This document shows, one piece after another, positions 13,173-23,800 of a stretch of DNA of 64,000 nucleotides (its first letter is position 1; each line of letters begins with the position of its first letter). The notes under the pieces are model-generated. The model searched no databases and was not told the DNA's origin. It was given only the letters and a program-made list of their open reading frames with translations. A program made the translations under genes and the position numbers. Origin of the DNA: Bagarius yarrelli (lineage: Eukaryota; Chordata; Actinopteri; Siluriformes; Sisoridae); assembly GCA_005784505.1 (NCBI GenBank), contig VCAZ01000027.1:778001-842000 (forward strand). Reading direction: 5' to 3'.

Positions 13173-14365
13173 TTTTATTTTTTCATTATTATTATTAAGA
13201 TCAAAAACGTATGTGTTAAAATCCCATTTTCGTCAAGATGATGTATATGAGCAAGGCCAAATTGCTGTATGGAGGTCTCTTTGGATAAAGAAACCTGCAA
13301 ACTGCTCTAAAGAGGCATTTTAACACACAGTTTGACTCATAACTCATATTTTTAAGCAGATTCTGTGTCTGTAAAATACACTATGTAATATCTCAGTGGT
13401 ATACTGGTATACTTATACATCATAAATAGGAGGCACCTGGTCAGAATTCCGAAGGGCTACCAAGGATGTTGACTTAGTACTAATCAACGCCAACCTTTTA
13501 ACATTCCCGCCTTTCCTTTGTCACCCACCATTGTGCTCTTGAACAATATATTTAACCCCGAGTTGTTCTGGGGGTCCTTAGTAGTGTGATGGTTTATTTG
13601 AAAGGTTCCTTATCTATTGTGAAATGTAAGGCTTTGAGGCTTTATTGCACAAAAGTACATAAGAATTCTCATTTTTAAAAGGCTACAATTGGAAAACAGC
13701 TGATAAATGATTGAACATTCTTACATTTGTATTGTGCAAATTTTAGCCCCTCTTTTTAACCATATAGGCACAGAGTGACTAGAAAGCTGCCGCCTGAGAT
13801 TTATCTAGACACTTATGTAAATAAAATGTTTTTAAAAAAGGGTTAAAAAAAAAAAAAAAAACCCAGTTTTTTTCACTGTTGAGAAACCGCTATACGTCAG
13901 TATGAAAACGGTTTTAAGTTCCAAGTCTGGTGTGCAGATGTTTTCTTATAACATTTAATTTATCAAAGTAAACTTTTAACACCCATTAAGATGAGGACTA
14001 GTGTGTTATTAATGTCTCTCTGCTCTCTCTCTCTCTCTTTCTTTCTGGTCAGACAGTGTGACAGCTTCAATACCCCGACCAACTCAATGTGTACATCAGT
14101 AGGTCACTTTCTTACTGCTCTCTGCGCAACACTTCCTTGGCAGTGCTGAATAAGCCTTAAAAAATGTAACATGGCTGAGTCATACTTCCTAGTGGATATG
14201 ACAATGCTTCCTCTCCAAAGTTGAACTTCTCTCCCCTCCCTACGCTTTAAAATGATAAAAGGGACACAGCCTGGAACAAGTGAGCAACAAGAGTGCTTAA
14301 ACACACAGTTAAACTATTGCTGGCAAAACTAGATGGTAGGCAGAAGGACAGCAAGTCACTCAGCA

Positions 14366-14453
14366 TGAGTCAAAGCAGGCCTGAATCATGTATCTAGTGA
14401 TGTTGCACATGGTCAGCATCAATAGATACATGACTCAGGCCTGCTCTGACTCA
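14366..14453. ncRNA. 88-nt near-perfect hairpin; possible pre-miRNA-like or palindromic element
   Basis: Left arm 14366-14405 (starts TGAGTCAAAGCAGGCC) and right arm 14414-14453 pair over 40 positions with three mismatches and one G-T wobble, around an 8-base loop (CACATGGT). Size and shape suit a microRNA precursor, but such a perfect palindrome may also be the stem of a small inverted-repeat transposon. No known miRNA seed recognised; strand unknown. Confidence 0.4.
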
Positions 14454-15460
14454 AGATGTTTGTTGTATCAATAAAAAAATGGATTGTTTGCGTTTGTTTT
14501 GCATTGGCTTCAAGAAAAATTCCTTGTAAAACATGGAGCTATCATTCGAATAATAACAGTAAAAAAGCACAAGTTCTACTCGAGTTTTGTGGTGAATGAA
14601 CAAACACTGTGTCACGTTGGACACATACACACACCTTTGTTAAATGTACAGTAATATTTGAACAAGAGCCACTAGTGAACAGCTATAATTTTTTAATCTT
14701 AGTTTTGTTGACATCCAGTGGAAAACCATTAAAGATGTGTCAACAGGAAGATGCTGGTACAGAGGACAAGCCTTCACTCGATCAAACCTCCTAATGTCAA
14801 TTCAGTCATAACTAAACAACCGTCCAGGAAAAACATGTCCCAGGTTGTACAGGTTGATTGAATTCACTTAATAAATAGAAACAAGCACGGCACCGTCTGT
14901 TTCTCTCACACAGTTATCGCTCTGACTTCTTTCTCTTAATGTGTGTCTCACTAACAATTGTGCTCATACTTATGATAAACATTTTCCTAATGCAGAATGA
15001 AAAGACACATGAAATATTAAAAAATGATCTCTTTATTAAAGAACCTTTGGGAACATCATGGAATGAGTAAGTGAGTGAAAAATGAGTCATTGGCAGGGAT
15101 ATACAATCTGGATTTTACTGTCAGTTCCTCATGAAGCTTCTTAGTGACAACAATTTCAAAGGCGAGATGGAGCAGAAAGCACAATGGGTTTCAGGGTGGA
15201 TCTAGAGTGGGTGAAAGTTTGGAGCGATTTTAAAAAAACATTCTAAATGGCTGATTCTAAAGCCATTATTTGGCCATGCCAACACTGCCACGCTGTTTTA
15301 TTACACATGCACCTCTGTTAAAAAACCTTTTGCAGATCCTATCATTTTACACGTGGGTCAACTTGCAGTCTTTATATCTAATATTTTAAACAACGTGCAC
15401 AATGAACATTTTATTGCGGTTTAAATTATCCCAATTCTGGGCATCCAGTATAAGTAAACA

Positions 15461-15496
15461 CTATATATATAGTATTATATATATATATATATATAT

Positions 15497-15546
<50 letters not shown>
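15461..15546. repeat. (AT)n microsatellite
   Basis: About 85 bp of AT dinucleotides with single interruptions. Confidence 0.95.
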
Positions 15547-15548
<2 letters not shown>

Positions 15549-16124
15549 TTATATGCTACATAATATACATAGTTTTAATTTTTGCACTTTTTGATTACAC
15601 ATTTATTATATTGATCCCAGAAAGATTAAATGGCTTTTTTAATTGCAATAATACTTTCGTTATTATGGTAATTATTAAAAAAACATATTGATAATTTTAG
15701 GTACTTATTTATTTTATTTGAATATAAATATATAGTTCTTTAGAAGGTTGTTACGTAGTAGAGTATTACTTACCAGAAGATAACAATGTTGCTGAAAATT
15801 ATTTTTAAAAAACTATCAGATATTAGAAAACTAACAGATGTACAAATAAGTAAATTTTAAAGCCAAATACAAAGATTACAGACTAAACTGGAGGTACTGA
15901 CAAAAGTCGGATTGTGTTAGTTAGCGCGTTACGTGGTTGCGGTTTTCCTACACTGCCATCACGTGGTATTTATGTTCACTTACCGAAGGGTTCAATTTGT
16001 AAAACCTCCAAGTAATTTCTGTCTCGTGATGCTTTAAAGATAAATGTGGCAGGATCCTTAGTGCATTAGTCACTGACTTAAAAGCTGTAATAAGAAAGAA
16101 CAGTCTAGTTTTCACCTTGTTTCA

Positions 16125-16390
16125 CTTAGAGCGCGTGCGCATGTGTTTTGGCTAAGAGCGCAGTATAACCCGGTGTTTCCTGTGAGTCAGCGCATCAGTG
16201 TGGACACTCACCCGGACTGGTATTCGGGGGATTTCTGTCCTCTCTAACGGCTCCTGCCTTTACTCTCTGTTTGCAAAGCTGCCAGATGCCAGTTATTCCC
16301 TGTATCCGATATAAAACGGCCAAAACACACAGCCGCGCGCCCTGCGGCACGGACACACATCTTTGTTTACACTGGAGTGTTATTTAACCT
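16125..16390. promoter_or_regulatory. GC-richer promoter-like block with NRF1-like site
   Basis: Contains GCGCGTGCGCATG (close to the NRF1 palindrome) near 16132, several CpGs and little AT-richness, in an otherwise AT-rich intergenic region 4.3 kb before the dipk2b ATG. It could be an upstream promoter or untranslated first exon; no splice link can be shown. Confidence 0.3.
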
Positions 16391-16629
16391 GTGGGTGTCA
16401 GCCAATCAACCCAGCGGTCGCTTTACTCAATTGAGTCACTCAGTCAATAATTCTGGCTTCCTCCAGACTCGGTACCTTCCACCACAACCCTAGTGATTAA
16501 TTCACCGTGACTCACACGCCTTTTTATTTTATTATATATTCATAGATACATGGATATAAAGTCTTGTAAAAAAAAAAAAAACCATTAAATATTTAGTTCT
16601 TTTTTTAAAACAGATCGATGGCTGATCTT

Positions 16630-17280
16630 GTTTTAATTTTTCTCTGGAAAAGAAAGTGACTTAATTGCAGGTAAACAACAACAATAAATATTGTTTTACT
16701 CATTAAACAAGAGATTTTACCAAAAATGTGTATTCTAACTGAGGAAAAAGTTAGGGCACCCTAACCCTATAATAGCTAGGGTTACCCACTTTGGCTGAAA
16801 TAACTTTATTGAGACGTTTCTTGCTTCTTGTATCTATCAGTCTCTGGCATTGGTCTGAGGAAAGTTTTTGCCCCGCTCCTCAGTAAGAAGTTTGAGATTT
16901 CCAAGTCGCCCCACAGTATCTCAATGGGATTCAGATCTGAGCTTAGACTTGGCCACTCCAGGAATCTAGACAGTCCTTGCTGGATTTAATGGTATGTTTT
17001 GAGTCATTGTCATGCTGACGGGTCCAGTTCCGGTTCAGCTTTAACTTTTTTACTGATGGTCTTAAATATTTCTCAAGTATTCATGGTGGATTCTATGATG
17101 GTAAGATGGCCAGGTCCTGCTGCAGCAAAGCATCCCCAAACCGGGACACTTCCACCGTGGTGTTTACCATCACTTCAGCAGTCAAGAGCACACCAAACTA
17201 AATGTCTGAGGTTTAAACAGGGCCTCCTTCATGTGTACCTGATGTGATACACCTTTGTGGGATTTTAGCCATTTTAAATG
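16630..17280 (-). mobile_element. Tc1/mariner relic, transposase on minus strand
   Basis: In minus-strand frames, pieces of Tc1 transposase survive: QHDNDSKHTIKSSKD (the QxDNDPKH catalytic block) and FGDALLQQDLAILPS. The 16630-16735 end matches 28893-28998. Stops and frameshifts throughout. Confidence 0.72.
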
Positions 17281-17460
17281 AAAATAAATGTTAGGATGCC
17301 ATAATTTATTCCTCACCAGAAATTGTTCTTTTTTAAGGTATTATTGTACAGAACGTTTTTAAGTCTTCTCCTCAGTTTGAATTACTTGAATTTCTCGGTA
17401 TCACTTTATATTGATATTCAATATCTATATGTCTGATTATGTTAAAAACACACATGGGGT

Positions 17461-17570
<110 letters not shown>

Positions 17571-19235
17571 ATAAAACAAACTTTTTAAACTTTGTCAGCT
17601 GGATACTTCTATTCCAGGTTTTCCCAGATAGATAATCTATTCCTAAGTAGATCATTTATTTAAATGTGTAATTTTGCTTTGTATTTTCCAGGGATCTCTG
17701 TATGTCTCAATGTCTTCATGTACTAATAGTTACAGTTCTAGCATTATTCAGATCTGTCAAAAAGGTTCTGCTGTTTGTCAGGCTCATTCTGGTATTTGCT
17801 ATTTTTACTTAATTCCTGGCTGATTAGGTTTACTCAAATTTATATTTGGAGCATTGTTTAAACATGAAGCACCGCAGGCAAAACGGACAAAGCTTTGTGC
17901 CTGTAATTCTAATCACGCAATAAAATATTGTATTAATTATGAATATGTTTTTGACTCGAATAGTAACAATTTTTTGGTGTTCTGGGACATAAAACGATAT
18001 TTAAAGACATTTGAAAGAACTATAAAGTTACTGCGTCACTGCCCTATAGCAGCTGTACTACATAAAAATGTTTGTTTCTTACACACGAAATGAATATAGA
18101 CAGAGTCATTTTATCAATCTGTAACTTCTAATCAAAGAGGCAAATAAAGTAAGTGAAAAAGTAAGTAATTAAAGAATTTAAATAATACAGGAAAATATGA
18201 ATTTCTTTTTGCTGATAAGTCATGTGACTTGTATTATTATCCACACTTTTAATGTAAAAGAATCCAGTTTTATAATATTAATTGTTGAATAACTAGAATT
18301 TAGATATGATAGCTTTTTATATATAGTCGGTATCATTCAAAAATCAAATGGAGGGTTTTTTATTATTTTTGTTTAATCTGTAAGCCGAATAGACTAGTGG
18401 TTTTTATTTCTTATTTAAAATGATTACTTAAGAATATAATGATAGCACATTAGAATAATGGATTTAAAAGTGACAGAAAATACTGTTGTAAATGAATATT
18501 GTTTGATCATAAGAAACAAGAGTCTCACAATTTCTTTGGAAAGATAAGAATTCAAGACTGCTTAACACAAACAAGCTAAGATGATCTAGACCTTCTATAT
18601 TTCTAGCACAAATCAAATTTATTTTTAATTAGTTGTAAACGCATTAGGTCTACCTTGTGGATCTACTTTGTAGATATTAGAAATTTAAAAAAAAAAACCC
18701 AATTATACCAGATTACTTATTTACCCTATTTTCCGACCATCCTGTCTTTTTGGGCGACGCTGTTAAATCCATAGTTCTCTTTAACAATTTATTAGTCTTT
18801 ACTTAGAATCAGTAGACGAGTCTTCCTAGGATGAATGTGTTTCTTTCTGGTGGTTAGATGACTTGTCCCGAGAAACTTCCGAACATAATTACCTCCTGTA
18901 TATTTCTTTCCTATCTTTAAATAATTCCATGTGTTTATACAAGCCCAGCATATATGTGAATCAGCGCCGCGTTAAAAAAGAAAAAGAAAATCTAAACGAT
19001 CTATGAATCACAGAAATGACTAACAGGTTCGGAATAGTGTGTAATTTGCTGTTATAACGCACTCACCCAGATCGACCTCTAGTGGCCACAGTGTGTAATT
19101 GCACAGAGTCGCCTTCTGTACACTCATGGATTCATCACGAGACAAATATGTAGTTGTTATGAATCAGACCAGGTCAAAGTGCACCCTGTTTTTCCTCCCA
19201 CAAAATACAGCCTTTTAATTTACATTTTGCCGGAT
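17571..19235. other. Intergenic DNA, nothing recognised
   Basis: Strongly AT-rich; no recognisable frame, repeat or motif of note. Confidence 0.6.
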
Positions 19236-19402
<167 letters not shown>

Positions 19403-19413
19403 CTAGTATATAG

Positions 19414-19720
19414 GGTCTGTCTGTGTGGAGTTTGCATGTTCGCCTTTGCTTGCGTGGGTTTACTCTGGGTACTCCGGTTTTCCTCCCACAGTCCATAAAC
19501 ATGTATGTTAGGTTGATTGGTGATTCTAAATTGCTCCTAGGAGTGAGTGAGTGAGTGAGTGAGTGAGTGTGTGTGGCCCTGTGATGGACTGGTGACCTGT
19601 ACAGGGTGTACCCCTCCTGCATTCGCCCTTAAAGAGACGGCTGGGATAGACTCCAGCAGATCCCTGTGACCCCGAATTAGGGAATAAGTGGGTATAGAAG
19701 ATAAATAAATGAGTAGATAT
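19414..19720. mobile_element. Common teleost interspersed repeat
   Basis: Has the widely seen fish-repeat order: GTGTGGAGTTTGCATGTTCG, TCCTCCCACAGTCCATAAAC, a (GAGT)n stretch, CCTGTACAGGGTGTACCCC and GGGATAGACTCCAGCAG. I recognise the repeat but not its class with certainty. Confidence 0.7.
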
Positions 19721-19784
19721 AAATAATATATGTCTTACATTACAGACATAAATAGAATTACAGTTTTCCATCACTGGAACAATC

Positions 19785-20030
19785 CATTCTAAACCTGCTG
19801 CAGCACGACAGCCCTTCTATGAACAATTCAAGCTCAACGTTGACATTGTTTGCCAGAGGTGGTTTAAAAGATCACGAGTATTCTACAAAGAGCTTTGACT
19901 CTCACTTACACCTTTGGAATGAACTAAAACATCCTTAGCAATGACCTTGCTAATGCTTTTGTGGCTAAAGAGGCACCAAACCAGGTAGCAGTACTCCAAC
20001 GTCTATTAGAAAGATTTCCCAGAAATGAAA
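19785..20030 (+). mobile_element. Tc1 transposase C-terminal relic
   Basis: Broken frames resemble the Tc1 C-terminal part: HLWNELKHP (for HLWDELE) and VAVLQRLLERFPRNE (for LQHLVESLPRR-like). Decayed with no terminal repeats. Confidence 0.55.
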
Positions 20031-20460
20031 TGAAACATGGATGTGATGGTAAAGTATCCCCAAACCTTAGGACATTCAGTATATGTAAAGAGGTACAAAT
20101 GTTTATCATTTTTATAATGATCATATCATAAATGATAAAGTAAATCAGGTGGGGAAAAATAAACATATATCAGATATGATATTATGTAGAGCATTAATTA
20201 GTATGTGAGAGATTACTCGTTGTAAATAGGAATATTTTTTGGATGGATTAATAAAGATTTAATCCAGAACTATCACTCGTATAAATGTGTTCAACATGTA
20301 AAAACTTTAAAAGTGTAAAACATAATAAAAAATCTGAATGGAAAATATCAGATTAAAAAAAAAAAATACAACTTGTAAGCCCCAAATCTGATTCTAAATT
20401 TAAACTAATTCTGTTGACTTAAATTAGTACAAAACTATACAAGCCAATGTTTAGCTTAGG
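20031..20460. other. AT-rich upstream DNA of dipk2b
   Basis: Nothing recognised beyond AT-rich simple sequence. Confidence 0.5.
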
Positions 20461-20683
20461 TCATATACAGTCCAGGGTCTATTTATCCGCAGGGAGGAAG
20501 AGTCTCCATGACAACAATGGTTATCAGTATCCTCCATGTGTTTCCTGTGGAGGTGTGGCAGTATGTTGGTGGTGGTCATGCAGATATTGTTCTCCCAGTA
20601 TAGTGGCTACAGATCAGAGACTGTAACTCTGTAGGGTGGTGTTTATGTCACAGTGTTTAAGGTGATCTGTAAAACATGCCTGA
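20461..20683 (+). promoter_or_regulatory. Proximal upstream / 5' UTR region of dipk2b
   Basis: This stretch is less AT-rich than its surroundings and adjoins the first coding exon. It has two GGAA-core ETS-like sites (GAGGAAGAG near 20496 and TTTCCTGTGG near 20540) and a TTATC (GATA-like) site between them. No TATA box is placed well for the start. It is the most likely promoter or 5' UTR by position; factor binding is inference. Confidence 0.35.
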
Positions 20684-20732
20684 ATGGCACATAGGAGCCT
20701 TTCGTTCATGGCCTCTGCAGAAGCGCTGGTAG
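20676..20732 (+). promoter_or_regulatory. Possible upstream ORF overlapping the dipk2b start
   Basis: An ATG eight bases before the dipk2b ATG opens an 18-codon frame in another phase that stops at TAG 20730-20732, after the main start. If transcribed, it could lower initiation at 20684 and favour ATG 20708. Its use is inference, since the transcription start is unknown. Confidence 0.35.
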
Positions 20733-20898
20733 GAGCATGGTGGCGAGGTCTGCTTTTCTGTCTGGGGATGCCTCTGGTTATCTCAGATCCGTCACCAATA
20801 CCAGGTTACACCTTTACCAGAAGCTTCCTGGGTCTGGATAAATGTAATGCTTGTGTGGGCACGTCTATATGCAAGAAGCTTTATAAAGAGCAAATAAG
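20684..20898 (+). CDS. dipk2b: dipk2b coding exon 1 (residues 1-71 plus two bases)
   Basis: Starts at ATG 20684 and ends before the donor GTAAGA at 20899. It encodes the hydrophobic leader and then GYTFTRSFLGLDKCNACVG, the cysteine-containing signature near the N-terminus of DIPK2 proteins. It leaves two bases (AG) completed to Arg by exon 2. Reading on through the donor meets a stop at once, which supports the splice site. Confidence 0.92.
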
Positions 20899-23800
20899 GT
20901 AAGACGGAAGTTCAAAAAGATGTATTTTGGGGGGGCTTCTTTTTTCTTTTTCTATTCAAGAATATACACTACCATTTAGTATGATTCACTCTGATTCAGA
21001 ACATTTAAGGAAATCTTTGACAGCAGGTTGCTAACTAACTAATCGTATGTATTCAGTTTCTTTTTCATGAGTGATAATTTAGCAAAAAATGTACCAATTA
21101 GTTTGCTAAAAATACTTATATGGGTATATTTACACGAGAATGAGTTCTAATGTAAAATGACGCTTGTCTTTACACCAGGCTTGAAGGTTGGCAGCCTCCT
21201 CAACTGCATTTGCCGTCAGATAACAGAACATCTTATGAGGCGAATTATACAGATGATTTGAAGACCTGGAGGCCCGTAGTGCTGTCACGCCTGGTTTCCC
21301 CCGACATGCACCAGCTGGCTGACAAAAGCATTTGCATCTCTGCAGGCAAAAGGAAATCCTGCAGCATTGAGACAGTTCTGAGGGCAACGCCACGGTTCCA
21401 AAACTTAAACAACTCCAATATCCTGTTACCCAGTATGGTGCAGGTATGTCTCTGTCTATGCAGTTCTGAGCTAAGCCATGCTGCTTTACCTACTTTGAAT
21501 TTATTATCAAAGTTCATCACCACATAGTTAATTCTTAGAAAAAACAATTGGTATAGACATCTATGTTAGCTATGACTTGAATTTTTGGTGGATGTCCTCA
21601 GGGTCTGGTTACACCAATGCTGCGCTGCCCATCTCAAAGGCTTCTGGACCGAATTGTGCATCGCTATTTTGAAGTTGCTGATGTGGGCAGTGTTCAGATG
21701 AAACACTTCACTAGTAAAGACAAGCTCAGACTGCTCTACACACTGGCTGTCAATCAACAGCCTCTTATACTGCAGGTATACACTGAGCTATACGTCTTTA
21801 CATACTCATTATCATGCTAAAAATATTAAAATCCATACAATTGGTGCCCATTTTTACAGGTACATAGCAACAAAATTCTGCTTAGCTACTTTATTTACTA
21901 GAAGTGCAAATAGTAGAAACTGTTCATATAAACAAGTGCAGCTAAATATGTAAATATGTATATTAATAAATAAGGCTATGTGCATAAAAAAGTATGTACA
22001 CTATGTATATTAGTGACAGATCATATAGTGTATACACAGATAGTATATACTTAGATAGATAAACTAGATGTAACCTATGAATTGACAATATGTATACTGC
22101 TCAAAAAAATAAAGGGAACACTTAAACAACACAATGTAACTAAGTCAATCACACTTCTGTAAAATCAAACTGCCCACTTAGGAAGCAACACTGATTGACG
22201 ATCAATTTCACATGCTGTTGTGCAAATGGAATAGACAACAGGTGGAAATTATAGGCAATTAGCAGGACAGCCCCAATAAAGGAGTGGTTCTGCAGGTGGT
22301 GACCACAGACCACTTCTCAGTTCCTATGCTTTCTGGCTGATGTTTTGGTCACTTTTGAATGCTGGAGGTGCTTTCACTCTAGTGGTAGCATGAGCACATC
22401 TGGGACATCATGTCTTGCTCCATCCACCAAACCCACATTGCACCACAGACTGTCCAGGAGTTGGCGGATGCTTTAGTCCAGGTCTGGGAGGAGATCCCGC
22501 AGGAGACCATCCGCCACCTCATCAGGAGCATGCCTAGGCGTTGTGGGGAGGTCATACAGGCACGTAGAGGCCACACACACTACTGAGCCTCATTTTGACT
22601 TGTTTTAAGGACATTACATCAAAGTTGGATCAGCCTGTAGTGTGTTTTTCCACTTCAATTTTGAGTGTGACTCCAAATCCAGACCTCCATGGGTTAATAA
22701 ATTTGATTTTCATTGATCATTTTTGTGTGATTTTGTTGTCAGCACATTCAACTATGTAAAGAACAAAGTATTTAATAAGAATATTTCATTCATTCAGATC
22801 TAGGATGTTTAGGTGTTATTTTAGTGTTCCCTTTATTTTTTTGAGCAGTGTATAATATACCGACAAAAATGTAGCAGATTTGCAAGATGGTGAAGGGTAG
22901 TGAGACACGAGTGTTCTAGCAATGTAGTGTAGAGGTCGAAAAATGTATGGTTGTGGGGGGGGAAAAAACTGGCCCTGAACCTGCTGGTTATGTTGCGAAT
23001 GGACCTGTATGTATCTTCTCTTGGGTAAACAGTTTGTTTTCACACACTGTAGAGCCACAATACCACACTGTGATGGAGCTTGTCAATATGCTCTCAATAA
23101 TCCAGCAGGAAAAGTTAGTCAGAATCTTGGGGGATAGATTAACTTCTGCCCAAGTGAACCTACTTCGCAGGAAATAAAGACGCTGTTGCGCCTTACTAAC
23201 CAGAGTTAAGATGTTTAAATCCAAGACAGTTTCTCAGAGATCTGGACGGCCAGGAACTTAAAGCTGGAGACTTTAGACCTGCTAACGTTGATATGGAAGG
23301 TTCTGCTGCTTTCCGGATTTCCAGAAGTCCACGATGAGCTCTTTGGTCTTTGTGGCATTGAGGGTGAGGTTGTTTATGAAATACGATGCTGACAGGCTTA
23401 GGATCTCCTCCATGTAGGTCGATTTATTGTTGCTGCGGATTCAACCAACAACTGTAGTATAATCTGCATATTTATTAAAGATGTTAGAGTTATGCGACAA
23501 AACAGTCATGGGTGAACAGTGAGTTGAGCAGTGGGCTCAGCACACAGCCTTGTGGGATGCCAGTGTTTAGGAAGAGTGATCACACAACCTTACAGACAAA
23601 GGTCTATTTGTCAGAAGGTCCATAATCCAGCTGCACATGGATGTACAGATAACTAAGTCACTAAACTAGGGACAGCCGTATTACAGGCAGAGCTGAAATC
23701 AATAAACAACATTCAAAAGTATGTATCGTTATTGTCCAGGTGGGTAAAAGCTAGATGAATAGCAGTGAAAATGGCCTCTTTCATTGACCTATTCAGAGAG

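Larger units (their letters stand above)
13173..16629. other. Intergenic DNA with hairpin, AT microsatellite and GC-richer block
   Basis: No gene recognised. Separately listed are the hairpin at 14366-14453, the (AT)n tract at 15461-15546, and the GC-richer block at 16125-16390. Confidence 0.55.
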
